This document shows positions 34,144 through 44,424 of a DNA stretch of 64,000 bases, piece by piece. Origin of the DNA: Mucilaginibacter phenanthrenivorans (lineage in GTDB: Bacteria > Bacteroidota > Bacteroidia > Sphingobacteriales > Sphingobacteriaceae); NCBI RefSeq assembly GCF_024721155.1, contig NZ_JAHVAP010000005.1:620001-684000 (forward strand), given 5' to 3'. The notes beneath the pieces are model-generated. The model was not told the origin of the DNA, searched no databases, and worked only from the letters and a program-made list of their open reading frames with translations. Every line of letters begins with the position of its first letter. Positions within the stretch are counted from its first letter, which is position 1. The position numbers and the translations under genes are program-made.

Positions 34144-35166
34144 ATGACAGTCGCCTTAGCCAAGCCCACCAGGAATATCATAATTATATCAACCATTGCA
34201 TTACTGATATTTTTTGGAGGAATGCTGATGCTTCATCTTGTCCCGATAGCAGTGAAGGATAAGATTGCCGATGGGCTGCTGGCTGATTTTGTAATCACAT
34301 TCCCGGCGCTTTATTATTTTATAATCATCCGCCCGCTAAAAATATCACCTAAAAAATTAATGCTGGTTATAAGCTTATGTTGCGGAGTAGCTTACCTTGT
34401 ATTGCCGCAACATCAGCGGGACTATATTTTACAAGTACGCAAGCTAACCGCCGTGGCCGAACTGGCTTTTATAATTTACGCCATAACTAAATTCAACAAG
34501 CTAAACAACGCCTACAAAGCTCATCGGGCAGTTTTTGCCGACCCGATCTATAACTTACGCAGCGCAATGGCGGATGTTATCGGTGAATCATTGGGAGTGA
34601 AAGTGGTAGCATCTGAATTAGCCGTATTAAGATATGGCCTGTTGTTTTGGAAAAAGGAAAAATCTGCGTTCGTGGGCGGCGACACAATTAGTACACACAA
34701 AGAGTTTGGCTACGTTCCGTTGTGGTGCATATTTATATTCGCCATGATAGTTGAGATTGTGGCCTTTCATTTTCTATTGAGAAAATGGAGCAATACAGCC
34801 GCTGTCATAGTAACTGTACTGTCTCTTTATACACTTATTTTATTTATTGCCGATTTGTCTGCAATTCTTAAACGAAAAGTATTGATCAATAACGACCAAC
34901 TGGTATTGCGCACAGGATTACGCTGGAGAACTATTACCACTATCGGCAATATAAATTCGGTAGAAAAAATAGGCTACGACTATCATTCAACTGAAAGCTA
35001 TCTTAAAGGCGGTATTACCAAAAACAGTGGCAATATGCTTATTAAATTTAAGGAGCCGGTATTGGTTGATAAACTTTACGGTGCAAGCAAAGAATTCAGC
35101 ACCATTTTGATGAATGTGGATGATGTTGAGTTGTTTAAAAAGTTAACGGACCAAAGCCACTGCTAA
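34144..35166 (+). CDS. Multi-pass membrane protein of unknown function
   Basis: A 340-residue protein starting at ATG 34144; the frame extends 23 residues upstream but those look non-coding. Four or five hydrophobic helices occupy the first ~95 residues (IIIISTIALLIFFGGMLML; LLADFVITFPALYYFIII), two more lie near ~200-245 (LWCIFIFAMIVEIVAFHFL; VIVTVLSLYTLILFIADL), and the C-terminal ~90 residues form a cytoplasmic PH-like beta domain (VLINNDQLVLRTGLRWRTITTIG). I do not recognise the family. It ends 2 bp from the convergent gene at 35169. Confidence 0.75.
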   Translation: MTVALAKPTRNIIIISTIALLIFFGGMLMLHLVPIAVKDKIADGLLADFVITFPALYYFIIIRPLKISPKKLMLVISLCCGVAYLVLPQHQRDYILQVRKLTAVAELAFIIYAITKFNKLNNAYKAHRAVFADPIYNLRSAMADVIGESLGVKVVASELAVLRYGLLFWKKEKSAFVGGDTISTHKEFGYVPLWCIFIFAMIVEIVAFHFLLRKWSNTAAVIVTVLSLYTLILFIADLSAILKRKVLINNDQLVLRTGLRWRTITTIGNINSVEKIGYDYHSTESYLKGGITKNSGNMLIKFKEPVLVDKLYGASKEFSTILMNVDDVELFKKLTDQSHC

Positions 35167-35168
35167 TA

Positions 35169-35684
35169 TTAACTTTCCCTTTCCTTCTTCATCTCCCGCA
35201 TCATTTTCCCATAGTCCCACTGGCGCAGCATGGCATTAACGGTATTTATGATGCGTTTAGCCCGGGTTTCATTTGTTTTGGCTCCTTCTATCCATTTAAT
35301 GTAGTAGTCGCGGTGTGATTTCGGCAGCTTATTAAAAAACGCAAAGGCTTCCGGTTCAAAATCAAAACACTCTTTAAGGTCATCCGGAATTTCAACTTTA
35401 TAATCCAGGTCCTCTTCCAGGCTCACTTGTAACATTGCGCCGCTGTTCTTATGTAATGCCTTCCTTATTTCTGCCTTAAGCGGGATAATAAACTCGCCCT
35501 CTCCCATCGGCAGCAATGCCACACCTTTTATTGGGAAATTATCAAATGAGCCCTTAACCCTGAACGATTTTTTACAGCCAGGTTTCAATTGTTGAGCAAT
35601 ATCTACAGGTACCACAATGTATCGCCAGCCGGTTTTTTCGCCTTGTTCCCCAAATTGAAGAATAATAGTGTTGTACGATACCAT
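35169..35684 (-). CDS. DUF1905/YdeI-OmdA family protein
   Basis: A 171-residue cytoplasmic protein with a DUF1905 domain (~1-95; GWRYIVVPVDIAQQLKPG, PIKGVALLPMGEGEFIIPLKAEIRKAL is the core) followed by a YdeI/OmpD-associated helical domain (~105-165; FFNKLPKSHRDYYIKWIEGAK, then TNETRAKRIINTVNAML). Such proteins are widespread and of unclear function, sometimes tied to bacteriocin tolerance. Monocistronic. Confidence 0.88.
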   Translation of the reverse strand: MVSYNTIILQFGEQGEKTGWRYIVVPVDIAQQLKPGCKKSFRVKGSFDNFPIKGVALLPMGEGEFIIPLKAEIRKALHKNSGAMLQVSLEEDLDYKVEIPDDLKECFDFEPEAFAFFNKLPKSHRDYYIKWIEGAKTNETRAKRIINTVNAMLRQWDYGKMMREMKKERES

Positions 35685-35878
35685 AGTGCTTTAAAAGATC
35701 TTTAATGATAAGCCTTTAAGCCGCGAGTCCGGATAACAAAAACCGCCTTTTTAATGCCCACATTAACAAAAATAAGCCAAATTGTTAAATGTTTGTTAAA
35801 ACTAATTTGTGTTGTAACTAATCAAATAGTTGCGCTGTCTTATATTCAAATACGAAAACAAAAATAAATCACAACAAT

Positions 35879-36304
35879 ATGAAAACTTTAAAATCAATCG
35901 TACTCGGCTTAGCCCTACTGGTGGTATGCGGCGCAGCAAAAGCAAATAATATCAACGACGACAAATCAAACGTAAACTACGCGATCAATACGTTTGTTGA
36001 CGCCATGACCCGTGGCAAAGTAGCCGGACTTAACGATGTTTTAGATAAGTCGGCTGAGTTCAGCATGCTGCGTGGCAAAACTGTACTTAGCTACGGAAAA
36101 AAGGAAATGCTTGAATTTTTAAACAGCAATAAAAACATCGAGCAAGCCTGCACTACAAGCACATCAATTGTTGAAAGCACTGCCAACGTAACCATTGTAA
36201 AGGTTGCCATGAAATATGACAATTTTGTGCGCAATAACTATGTAACCATTGCAAATACCGGCAACGGCTGGAAAATTACCAATGTGTACAGCGTTTTTAG
36301 ATAA
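35879..36304 (+). CDS. NTF2-like (SnoaL-fold) small secreted protein
   Basis: A 141-residue protein with a signal peptide (to ~22, CGAAKAN). The remainder has an NTF2-like pattern: helix VNYAINTFVDAMTRGKVAGL, acidic lead into AEFSMLRGKTVLSYGKKEMLEFL, then beta strands ending NNYVTIANTGNGWKITNVY. No catalytic residues can be assigned, so it is more likely a binding or stress protein. Followed by a strong terminator and so expressed alone. Confidence 0.8.
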   Translation: MKTLKSIVLGLALLVVCGAAKANNINDDKSNVNYAINTFVDAMTRGKVAGLNDVLDKSAEFSMLRGKTVLSYGKKEMLEFLNSNKNIEQACTTSTSIVESTANVTIVKVAMKYDNFVRNNYVTIANTGNGWKITNVYSVFR

Positions 36305-36338
36305 GAAAATTTTTAGGTTTAGTTAAATAGTTTGTTAG

Positions 36339-36367
36339 AAAAAGGCTCCGTGGTGGGAGCCTTTTTT
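36339..36367 (+). terminator. Rho-independent terminator after the NTF2-like gene
   Basis: AAAAAGGCTCC (36339-36349) pairs with GGAGCCTTTTT (36356-36366) across a 6-base loop and runs into further T. The A- and T-tracts make it usable on both strands, so it may also end the convergent SGNH hydrolase transcript. Confidence 0.92.
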
Positions 36368-36426
36368 ATTTGATGTGACTCATCCGAAGTTTCTCAACTA
36401 ATCTCTGGTCTCTAGTTAACTAATCT

Positions 36427-37086
36427 CTACCTCACATACGGCTCCAGTACCTCCTGCCACCTATCATACCCTTTGCTGTTAAGGTGCAACAAGTCTGATT
36501 CAAATAAGGAAGAATCGGAAACTGCTGTATTCCGTTTCAATATTGTTGTACTCACATCAATAAAAGTGCTATTCGGTTTATTGGCGAGGTAATTTTTTAT
36601 CAGCTTGTTGGCAATTTCAACCTCACCAAAAAACTTTGCCCGGCTTGGGCTTGGCTTAACTGACATAAAATATACGGTTGTATTAGGCAGCTTTTTGTTG
36701 ATCATTTCCCAAAGCTTCTCAAATTCCTCAAATACAAACTTGCCTGTTTTACCTGCGGCGATATCGTTCTCGCCTGCATAAATAAAAATCTTTCGTGGCT
36801 GATATGGGAACAAAATGTATGGCGTGTAATAATTCACTATCTGCCAAAGTTCACAACCACCAACACCACGCCTGATAATTGGTTCGTTAGGAAAGCGTTT
36901 TTCAAGGTCGGTCCATTTGCGGATAGAAGAACTGCCGATAAACAGAATTCCATTTTTAGGCGGGAAATTCAGGCTATCTTGGTGTTTGAATGCCCGGATC
37001 TCGTTATCAAACGGAAACCCGGTTTGCGCATGCAATTGGGTGCTTAGGGCGATGCCTAAAAAGAGTAATAATATTTTTGCTTTCAT
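36427..37086 (-). CDS. SGNH/GDSL-family hydrolase, secreted
   Basis: A 219-residue exported esterase-like protein, starting at ATG 37086 where the signal peptide begins (MKAKILLLFLGIALSTQLHAQ). SGNH blocks are visible: block I GILFIGSSSIRKW (nucleophile near Ser53), block III YAGENDIAAGK with Asn, and block V SDLLHLNSKGYDRW with the Asp-x-x-His pair. Substrates in this group include acetylated glycans. It starts 58 bp after the cytidine deaminase stop and may share its transcript. Confidence 0.88.
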   Translation of the reverse strand: MKAKILLLFLGIALSTQLHAQTGFPFDNEIRAFKHQDSLNFPPKNGILFIGSSSIRKWTDLEKRFPNEPIIRRGVGGCELWQIVNYYTPYILFPYQPRKIFIYAGENDIAAGKTGKFVFEEFEKLWEMINKKLPNTTVYFMSVKPSPSRAKFFGEVEIANKLIKNYLANKPNSTFIDVSTTILKRNTAVSDSSLFESDLLHLNSKGYDRWQEVLEPYVR

Positions 37087-37144
37087 AATCGGTAACCCGA
37101 ACCTAAACAATTTACCACACTTTCGCCGGTTGATCACACATCTG

Positions 37145-37642
37145 TTACTTTGCCTCAACGTTTAACCTGTTTTCAAAAAACAGGAATGGCAAAAAACTTT
37201 CAACGCCGTTCATTACCCAAACCGGGCCGTTATTACAGAATAAGATAATTTCTACCGGCTTGTTTTGCTTTTTTTCATATTCGGCCAAAACCTGCAGGCA
37301 TGAGCCGCATGAGGTAACAGGCTGCAAAAGTTCAAATTCGTCGGTACTCGCGGTTACGGCCATTGCTTCGATGGGATCGTCGGAATGATTGGCGCCCCAA
37401 TTAAATAAGGCGACCCGCTCGGCACAGAGACCGGATGGATAGGCAACATTCTCCTGGTTGCTGCCATATATTATTTTTCCGCTTTGTAACCTCAACGCCG
37501 CGCCTACCCTGAATTTTGAATATGGCGAGTGAGATCCAGCCATTGCCTTTACCGCTTCGTGGCAAAGCGCCTGGTCGGTTTGGTTAAGTTCGGTAAGGGA
37601 ATTGTACTCTTTAAAGTTTATTTTTATTTCGTGATCTGTCAT
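37145..37642 (-). CDS. cdd: Cytidine deaminase
   Basis: Converts cytidine and deoxycytidine to uridine forms in pyrimidine salvage. 165 residues from ATG 37642; longer upstream frame is not protein-like and crosses a hairpin. Zinc ligands Cys73 (with catalytic Glu75 in LCAERVALF), Cys112 and Cys115 (SCGSC) mark the three-cysteine tetrameric class. N-terminal HSPYSKFRVGAAL is the substrate-binding motif. Lies downstream of parE, separated by a palindromic hairpin. Confidence 0.94.
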   Translation of the reverse strand: MTDHEIKINFKEYNSLTELNQTDQALCHEAVKAMAGSHSPYSKFRVGAALRLQSGKIIYGSNQENVAYPSGLCAERVALFNWGANHSDDPIEAMAVTASTDEFELLQPVTSCGSCLQVLAEYEKKQNKPVEIILFCNNGPVWVMNGVESFLPFLFFENRLNVEAK

Positions 37643-37730
37643 TTTTTGATCCCTGAAAAAACAAGGGGATACAATATACGACACGATTTCGGGATTTAAA
37701 GAATTTTCATGATTAATTTTATTGGATTTA

Positions 37731-37763
37731 AGCTTTGACAACTTTTAAAAAGTTGTCAAAGCT
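37731..37763 (-). terminator. AGCTTTGACAACTTT palindrome after parE (terminator-like)
   Basis: A perfect 15-bp inverted repeat, AGCTTTGACAACTTT (37731-37745) and AAAGTTGTCAAAGCT (37749-37763), just after the parE stop. The same palindrome recurs at 61832-61868, so it is a dispersed repeat. It has no strong T-run, so termination is plausible rather than sure. Confidence 0.6.
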
Positions 37764-37812
37764 ACCTGTGCTGATACGATCCTGCTATCCTAAAAATCCA
37801 AAGAATCTTAGT

Positions 37813-39708
37813 TTAAACAGCAACCGGCAATTCAATGCTATCAACATCCTCCGCAACCAGCGGGTTAATGCTTTCATCATCCTTTTCAACTCTTAGGTTG
37901 TTGATGATATGCATCTGGCGGGCAGGTGTATTTTTACCCATAAAATATTCAAGCAGGGCCTTTATATTGGCATCCTTCAATATAACAGGATCAAGGCGGA
38001 TATCCTTGCCTATAAATAAACCGAACTCATCAGGCGAGATCTCGCCCAAACCTTTAAACCGGGTTATTTCTGGCTTGACACCTAATTTGGCAATGGCATT
38101 GCGGCGTTCCTCGTCGCTGTAACAATAAATAGTTTCCTTTTTATTACGCACACGGAACAACGGGGTTTGCAATATGAACACATGCCCGGCCTTTACCAGG
38201 TCGGGGAAGAATTGCAGGAAAAAAGTCATTAGCAACAGGCGAATGTGCATCCCGTCCACATCAGCATCGGTGGCTATCACAATGTTATTGTAGCGGAGAT
38301 CATCCAGCCCATCCTCAATATTCAGCGCATGCTGCAATAAGTTGAATTCTTCGTTTTCATAGACCACTTTTTTGGTTAGGCCGAAACAGTTAAGCGGCTT
38401 ACCTTTCAAGCTGAACACGGCCTGCGTCATTACGTCACGCGATTTGGTGATCGATCCGCTGGCCGAATCACCTTCTGTGATAAAGAGCGTAGTTTCCTGC
38501 TTACGTTCATGGGGTTCGTCAAAATGAGCCTTGCAATCGCGCAGCTTGCGGTTATGCAGCGATGCCTTCTTAGCACGCTCGTTGGCTAATTTTTTAATGC
38601 CGGCGATATCCTTACGCTCCCGTTCTGACTGCATGATGCGTTTCAGCAAAGCATCTGCGGTTGACGGGTTTTTATGGAGGTAATTATCGAGCTCCCGTTT
38701 TATAAAATCCCCAATAAAAGCCCGCACTGATGGCCCTTCCGGACCAATATTTTGCGAGCCCAGCTTTGTTTTTGTCTGCGATTCAAATACAGGCTCCTGC
38801 ACCTTAATGGCAACAGCAGCAACAATTGATGCGCGGATGTCCGACGCGTCAAATTCCTTTTTATAAAACTCGCGAATGGTTTTTACCACGGCTTCACGAA
38901 AAGCGGCCTGGTGTGTTCCGCCTTGCGTGGTGTTTTGGCCGTTAACAAACGAATAATACTCCTCGCCGTATTGCTGGCCGTGGGTCATCGCTATTTCAAT
39001 ATCCTCCCCTTTCAGGTGAATGATCGGATAGCGCAGTGTTTCAACGTCGGTGTTTTTTGTAAGCAGATCGTAGAGGCCACGTTCCGAAAAATATTTTTGG
39101 TTATTAAAGTTTATGGTAAGGCCCGAGTTCAGGAACACATAGTTCCAGATCATGCTGTCGACAAATTCCGGGATAAAACGGTAATGCCTGAAAATGGTAT
39201 CATCAGGCAAGAAGTTTATCGCAGTGCCATTACGCTGTGATGTTTCCTTTTCAGGCTCATCCCGCACCAGTTCACCCTTTGCAAATTCAGCCAGCTTTGT
39301 ACGTCCATCGCGGTATGATTGTACGATGAACGAGTTTGAAAGCGCGTTAACTGCTTTTGTACCTACCCCGTTTAAACCTACCGATTTTTGGAATGCCTTA
39401 CTGTCGTACTTACCGCCGGTATTTATCTTGGATACGCAATCGATCACCTTTCCTAATGGAATACCACGACCATAATCACGCACAGAAACCTTATGATCAC
39501 TCATTGTGATCTCTATCGTCCTGCCGGCACCCATTACAAACTCATCTATCGAGTTGTCAACGATCTCCTTCAGCAAAACGTACACACCATCGTCATAAGC
39601 CGAGCCGTCACCAAGCTTACCAATATACATCCCGGGCCGTAAGCGGATATGCTCTTTCCAATCCAGCGAACGGATACTATCATCACTATAATTTACAGCT
39701 TCAGCCAT
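37813..39708 (-). CDS. parE: DNA topoisomerase IV subunit B
   Basis: ATPase subunit of a type IIA topoisomerase, 631 residues. GHKL ATPase motifs: [27 protein letters not shown] (catalytic Glu, Asn), [11 protein letters not shown] and [21 protein letters not shown] motifs: [11 protein letters not shown] and [15 protein letters not shown]. It ends with the [13 protein letters not shown] and [11 protein letters not shown] segments. The short GyrB insertion typical of gammaproteobacteria is absent. It works with the A subunit at 30397-33201. Confidence 0.94.
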   Translation of the reverse strand: MAEAVNYSDDSIRSLDWKEHIRLRPGMYIGKLGDGSAYDDGVYVLLKEIVDNSIDEFVMGAGRTIEITMSDHKVSVRDYGRGIPLGKVIDCVSKINTGGKYDSKAFQKSVGLNGVGTKAVNALSNSFIVQSYRDGRTKLAEFAKGELVRDEPEKETSQRNGTAINFLPDDTIFRHYRFIPEFVDSMIWNYVFLNSGLTINFNNQKYFSERGLYDLLTKNTDVETLRYPIIHLKGEDIEIAMTHGQQYGEEYYSFVNGQNTTQGGTHQAAFREAVVKTIREFYKKEFDASDIRASIVAAVAIKVQEPVFESQTKTKLGSQNIGPEGPSVRAFIGDFIKRELDNYLHKNPSTADALLKRIMQSERERKDIAGIKKLANERAKKASLHNRKLRDCKAHFDEPHERKQETTLFITEGDSASGSITKSRDVMTQAVFSLKGKPLNCFGLTKKVVYENEEFNLLQHALNIEDGLDDLRYNNIVIATDADVDGMHIRLLLMTFFLQFFPDLVKAGHVFILQTPLFRVRNKKETIYCYSDEERRNAIAKLGVKPEITRFKGLGEISPDEFGLFIGKDIRLDPVILKDANIKALLEYFMGKNTPARQMHIINNLRVEKDDESINPLVAEDVDSIELPVAV

Positions 39709-39837
39709 TTAAATTTTGTACAATTAAATTAAGGGAAAAGGGTGAACAGTTTGTCGCAAAACATAACATGTCCGTATGGCAAAAATAACACTTCGCCGCA
39801 GAAGTTATCAGGGGAATGTTTTAACTTATCAACATTG

Positions 39838-40521
39838 TTAACCTTGCGGCTTAAACTTTAAGCAGTTACTTGCCCTGTCAATATTTTTAAAGAATTCCGG
39901 GCCTTTGTCATTAGTAAAGCAAACAGCCATAATTATCCCGGTATGGTCTTTTTGAAGAGTGATCAGCAGGGCATATTTGTAGCGTTTGGTTGCGGGCAGA
40001 TCGAGCAGCGTTAGGAGGTATGATTTTCCTGCGTCGGCATTATATCTTGCCAATACTTCCGGAGGGATATTTTTTACAAAATATTTCGTTTCGCCGGTAA
40101 ATGCCGCTGCGTGTGCATCGGCTAATGACACATAGGTTGAGTCAGGATTAGCGAGTTCAGCATTTGGAGCATTTTTCGATTTTTCATAGCTGGCCCAATT
40201 TTCTTTTTGTGATTTTACTGTAAACCAGATCTCAAAATCCTTACCGGGGATAGTCATTGCATAATCAAACGAAAAGTAGTCGTTATCAGGAGCCGGGATT
40301 TCCTTAAATCCCCTTGGAAATGTAAAAATAACATCTGCCTGAGCAGCAAGGTGGTTAAATTCGGCCAGCTGCGGGGTTACAGGGGCTACATGTTTAACAA
40401 CAGCAACCGGGCGCTTAACAACCGGAACCGGACGCTTCGGCTGTGCGAGTGCCGGCGAAAAAAACGGCATACCCGCTCCAATCGCCAGTATTTGCATAAT
40501 TCGCTTCAAAACCGCTTTCAT
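39838..40521 (-). CDS. Secreted protein of unknown function with Pro-Val repeats
   Basis: A 227-residue protein starting at ATG 40521, giving a signal peptide (MKAVLKRIMQILAIGAGMPF...ALAQ). The mature N-terminus is a basic Pro/Val-rich stretch (PVPVVKRPVAVVKHVAPV). The rest is a mixed alpha/beta domain (FTFPRGFKEIPAPDNDYFSFDYAM; YKYALLITLQKDHTGIIMAVCF). I do not recognise the family. Divergent from the lipoprotein gene at 40816 across 294 bp with no clear promoter motif. Confidence 0.7.
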   Translation of the reverse strand: MKAVLKRIMQILAIGAGMPFFSPALAQPKRPVPVVKRPVAVVKHVAPVTPQLAEFNHLAAQADVIFTFPRGFKEIPAPDNDYFSFDYAMTIPGKDFEIWFTVKSQKENWASYEKSKNAPNAELANPDSTYVSLADAHAAAFTGETKYFVKNIPPEVLARYNADAGKSYLLTLLDLPATKRYKYALLITLQKDHTGIIMAVCFTNDKGPEFFKNIDRASNCLKFKPQG

Positions 40522-40815
40522 TCCGGGGCAAACAATAGTATTATTAAACAATTAATCGGGAATCAATGTTAACAAAATTAAAATATAAATTTATAAAATA
40601 AACAATTAAGCATTATTAATATATCAGTTTAACCCGGTAATAAGTTGATTACGTTTAATTTAGATACATTCTTAACAATCGCAGCCCTTCTATCATTACT
40701 TCCCATAATAGTTTACAGTTTAACTGTTGAGAAACAACTAATGAGATAGTTAATTACCGGCTCAATCAACCAAAATCGTTATTTTAGCGGCAAAAATGCC
40801 CCTGTGAATTTAAAT

Positions 40816-41787
40816 ATGAATACATCCGCCTTTAAGAAAGCTTCCTCAAATTTATATACTTTGTTCATTTGCGCTTTGTTGTTTACTTCCTGTATTCAAC
40901 ATGTGCCGGAACGGGTGCAGTTTGAGGAAAAAAGAAAGGAAGACGCCATAAAATCAAAGGCGTTATTGAAAAGCATCCTTGGGATAAAATACACCGAAGT
41001 TAAGCGCACTTTTGATAACGGGCTTTCCTTTAGCCCGGTAGGTTATCAATTGGTCCCGGAATGGCGCATTTCCTTTCCCTCAACAGATTCGGTAAATATA
41101 TACAGCCCAAAAAAGAAAAGGTTCCTGAACACACCGGTAATATTTGATCACGACTCCGTATACAACGTGGCTTGGGCCTGGCTTAAGTTAAGATATATCA
41201 AAAAGGACAGCATCCAGTTCATGGTGTTGCATGTACATAAAAACATCATCCAGGAGGAAAAATCGCATGTGTTCATGACCTTTTACACTAACGATTATAT
41301 TAAAAATGTACTCAAGGCTGACCCGGCTACCATATGGAAACCCAGCCGTAAGGACACGTTATACATAAAGGCAAAAGCCGCGCTGGCTGCCAAAATTGCC
41401 GATAGCGCATTTGCCGGAACTCAACCCGCAATTTTAACGCCCAAAAGCAAACTTATCAGTGTAAAAAAACTGGTTACACCGCCCGACGATGTAAATGGAG
41501 GAATGGAGTATGACGATTATCTTTCGCCAACATACGAGGTAACCATTCACAAGGCTTATACTGATTTTTACTACTCCTATACCGCTTTTGTTGACGACCA
41601 GGGGGTTATAACCTTCCGCAAATCATTGCTCGCTACTATGCCTGAATACAAGGAGTCGTCTGACAATGCCATGAAGGGAATTACAGATGGCTACCTGAAA
41701 TTGTACCTTGATGTAACACCCGGCAAAACGCTTGGCATCCCGCATAAGAGTATTATCTTTTTAAATGTAACAGGGACGAAGAAGTAG
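40816..41787 (+). CDS. Lipoprotein of unknown function
   Basis: A 323-residue putative lipoprotein; ATG 40816 is preferred over GTG 40804. The signal region ends LFICALLFTSC with Cys as the lipidation site. The mature part has no motif I can name; VLHVHKNIIQEEKSHVFMTFYT and LKLYLDVTPGKTLGIPHKS look like beta strands of a globular domain. Upstream, TTATTTTAG resembles a -7 element with one mismatch and lacks a -33 partner. Confidence 0.72.
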   Translation: MNTSAFKKASSNLYTLFICALLFTSCIQHVPERVQFEEKRKEDAIKSKALLKSILGIKYTEVKRTFDNGLSFSPVGYQLVPEWRISFPSTDSVNIYSPKKKRFLNTPVIFDHDSVYNVAWAWLKLRYIKKDSIQFMVLHVHKNIIQEEKSHVFMTFYTNDYIKNVLKADPATIWKPSRKDTLYIKAKAALAAKIADSAFAGTQPAILTPKSKLISVKKLVTPPDDVNGGMEYDDYLSPTYEVTIHKAYTDFYYSYTAFVDDQGVITFRKSLLATMPEYKESSDNAMKGITDGYLKLYLDVTPGKTLGIPHKSIIFLNVTGTKK

Positions 41788-41800
41788 TCGGGAGTCGGGA

Positions 41801-41880
41801 GTCTTGAGTCCGAAGTCCTGAGTCAGGAGTACAAAGTCGTGAGAGAAGACATGCCATAATTTTGACTTTCGACTCAAGAC
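41801..41880. repeat. GTCTTGAGTCnGAAGTC inverted repeat between convergent genes
   Basis: GTCTTGAGTCCGAAGTC (41801-41817) and GACTTTCGACTCAAGAC (41864-41880) are inverted copies with one extra base; more GAGTC units surround them (41789-41900). It fills the gap between the lipoprotein gene and the secreted cluster and may end both transcripts. Confidence 0.65.
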
Positions 41881-41901
41881 TATAGACTACAGACTCCCTC
41901 A

Positions 41902-44409
41902 TTAATTCGTTGTCAGCTTCATTTGGTGAAAACAATCGTCCTGGCTAGTGCATAGCACCATGGGCTGGCCTCCGGGTGCAAGCATAGTTGCCGGGTTCCA
42001 AAAACCAAAAATATACATCTGCCGCCAGGTTGCGCAATTCGGCATAAAGTCGCTATCGCCCCAATACCGGATCAGGCAATTGCCTACCCCTTTATAAAAT
42101 GCGAATTCATCAGTATTCATATCAGCAATATGGTGGTGATGAATATGGGTGGCATGACAAAGCTCATGCGCTATCGTAAATGTTATCAGGCGGGTTATAT
42201 TGTCATCGTAGTATTGGGCTACAACCGGCGATGCGTGGTTCACATCGATATTAACGTGAAATTCGGCGTTCGTAGCTGCCATAGCGGTTGCCATTCTTCG
42301 CGTAAAAGCTTCGTCGACCGGATGCTGACCAGGCAAAAATTCACTGGGTTTAAAAGGCTGCACGTTAACGATGTAGTTGGTCCATAAGTGAATTTCCTTT
42401 ACTTCATCCGGCACAAACGCACCATTACCGCGACTCCCTGCGTCAACCCCTATCAACGGAATTGTGGTAGCCAGCGCTTTTTTCTGGTCGTCCCGTACGG
42501 CCAGGTTATCGTCGGCATATATGGCAATACCATGTAAATGCTTGTTGGTAGGGCTGTTAAAGTTCACCCACCGCCCGTAAGTTGAATTCATTATTGAATT
42601 TTCGAGACGTCCGTATTTTGAATTGCTGAAATGGTACACTTTTACATTTGTCACCTTTCCATATCCCAGCGCACCTGCCCTTATGGCTGCCTTATATGTT
42701 GCGCCAAAACCGGTCATATCCGCAAGCCCTATGGTAAAAAGCTCCTTAACCTGGGGCGATAGCTGGCTGTAAACCGGTTTAAAGTCGTCATCCTCTGTCA
42801 AAAACCCCCGATACTCGTCTATTAATGGAATGTTATCACCAAGGTTACCGTTATCGGGTGTTAAGTCTCTGTCCCAATTCGGGCCATAGCCGTAGCCCAA
42901 AATATGCTCATGTTCTTCCCAGTAGTCGGCAATTTTATTGTCGTCCTTATCATACGGAATGGTAATGTAGGTTTTGTTTTTATCATAATAAGGGCTCGCG
43001 TTTATCACGTCGCCATTATCGAGTGTAACTTCCGCCGTTAACCTGGCCCAGGCCCCGTAATCCATACAGGTTATTTGCACAATGGCCAGGCTGCCATTAT
43101 TTATCACCGAGGTGGCAACACTGTCGGTGCATTTGCTTGGGTCAAAGGCGTTTAACCAGAAATATTTTGTACTATCAGATATTTTCAAATCAGCCTTATC
43201 ATCAGCGCCTTCAAGCGGATAATTGCTATTAAAGCCTTTGTAATGGGTTATGTTTTTTAACGCATAACGTACAGTAAAATTTCCCGGGTAAAGTATATTG
43301 GGGTTGTTTTTGTCGTGTACTTCTACATAAAATTTTGAGCTGTCATCCCCTTTTGTATCGTCGCTGCCATCAACTTTGGGCCCCTTTGGCAACCATGTTT
43401 CGTATTTGCTCCTGGGCATTGGCTTTAACACGGCCTCATATTGTTGGTCAGGCCCGCCAATATCTGCTGTAAGGGTTTCAGTAATGTTTGCATTCTGCTC
43501 GCGCAGATATTGATGTTTGTAATAACTTATCTTAAAACCGTATGCTGTTTTGTCAACGTGTATATAAGCATCGTCGGGGTTAGTGGCAGGTGGAGTGGCC
43601 AAACCTACCATCTTCGCAAAATGAGGGTCGGTCATGGCATCCATGCCTAAACCGGTAGTGCCTTTGGTATCACTGTGGTTGCCTTTGTCATCGGCGCTGT
43701 AAGTGTGAATATTTATGGTAGCGCCCACACCTACAGTGGATATTACCTGCACCGGGTCGTATGTAAACGAAAAGCCCATGTTTATTATAGGCGGCTGTGT
43801 AACGATAATCGTATTTCCCCCTGCTCCGCTATAGTGGCTGTTTTCGCTGGCTGAACCGGTAATCGAGTTATCATTGACTGCCATAGACGAAAATGCCATT
43901 TGAGCGGCGACATCCTGGCCCTTGGTGGCCTGATCGGTAGTCATGTACTTTTTGTCTTTGTTGATGTTGTTGACCATCTTATCTATCTCGTCGGTATTTG
44001 CGCCTGCCGGATTCATCGCACATTTCACTATGGTGTGCCCGTTCGCTTCATATATCATCGGCGCCCTGGCCGATTTTCCAACACATAAATAAGTTGATTG
44101 CCCTGATGTCCCCCCGTTAGTATGCGTTTCCGAGACTGTTCTGGAATAGTAAAAGTGAACCGAAGTGTGCGTAGTATCATAATGATGCTGAATCAGCAGC
44201 TGGTCGCCATTGGGAATTACCCTTGCCTCGTGCTTCATTACTGCTTTCATCAATGAGTCGCGAAATTTCATCATTTGCTGCGGCGTCATGGTCATCATTT
44301 TGCGGGCCATTTCCTTTGCTTGCTCATCGGTAGGTGTTTGTGCCTGTGCTGTTAGGCTGATCATTAAAAGCAACGCAAGTAATTTCATTACACAAATAAT
44401 ATTTTTCAT
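41902..44409 (-). CDS. Large secreted HExxH protein (metzincin-like motif), paralogue A
   Basis: An 835-residue exported protein (signal peptide to ~23, LTAQAQ) that I cannot place in a named family. A helical N-terminal stretch (EQAKEMARKMMTMTPQQMM) precedes a long beta-rich region. Near the C-terminus is HELCHATHIHHHH with His748, Glu749, His752 and His758: the zinc-protease motif HExxHxxGxxH of metzincins, but with His at the Gly position. It ends with a Cys-containing tail (CTSQDDCFHQM). Paralogue B lies 15 bp upstream with the same layout and HExxHxxHxxH motif, so both are likely co-transcribed. Zinc peptidase activity is inference from the motif. Confidence 0.75.
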   Translation of the reverse strand: MKNIICVMKLLALLLMISLTAQAQTPTDEQAKEMARKMMTMTPQQMMKFRDSLMKAVMKHEARVIPNGDQLLIQHHYDTTHTSVHFYYSRTVSETHTNGGTSGQSTYLCVGKSARAPMIYEANGHTIVKCAMNPAGANTDEIDKMVNNINKDKKYMTTDQATKGQDVAAQMAFSSMAVNDNSITGSASENSHYSGAGGNTIIVTQPPIINMGFSFTYDPVQVISTVGVGATINIHTYSADDKGNHSDTKGTTGLGMDAMTDPHFAKMVGLATPPATNPDDAYIHVDKTAYGFKISYYKHQYLREQNANITETLTADIGGPDQQYEAVLKPMPRSKYETWLPKGPKVDGSDDTKGDDSSKFYVEVHDKNNPNILYPGNFTVRYALKNITHYKGFNSNYPLEGADDKADLKISDSTKYFWLNAFDPSKCTDSVATSVINNGSLAIVQITCMDYGAWARLTAEVTLDNGDVINASPYYDKNKTYITIPYDKDDNKIADYWEEHEHILGYGYGPNWDRDLTPDNGNLGDNIPLIDEYRGFLTEDDDFKPVYSQLSPQVKELFTIGLADMTGFGATYKAAIRAGALGYGKVTNVKVYHFSNSKYGRLENSIMNSTYGRWVNFNSPTNKHLHGIAIYADDNLAVRDDQKKALATTIPLIGVDAGSRGNGAFVPDEVKEIHLWTNYIVNVQPFKPSEFLPGQHPVDEAFTRRMATAMAATNAEFHVNIDVNHASPVVAQYYDDNITRLITFTIAHELCHATHIHHHHIADMNTDEFAFYKGVGNCLIRYWGDSDFMPNCATWRQMYIFGFWNPATMLAPGGQPMVLCTSQDDCFHQMKLTTN

Positions 44410-44424
44410 GATGCTGGTATTGGT

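Noticed and set aside
33810..34262. Open frame on + strand, 150 codons
   Set aside because: It runs through repeat sequence and the start of the next gene, has no signal peptide or domain pattern, and overlaps the better-supported membrane protein at 34144.
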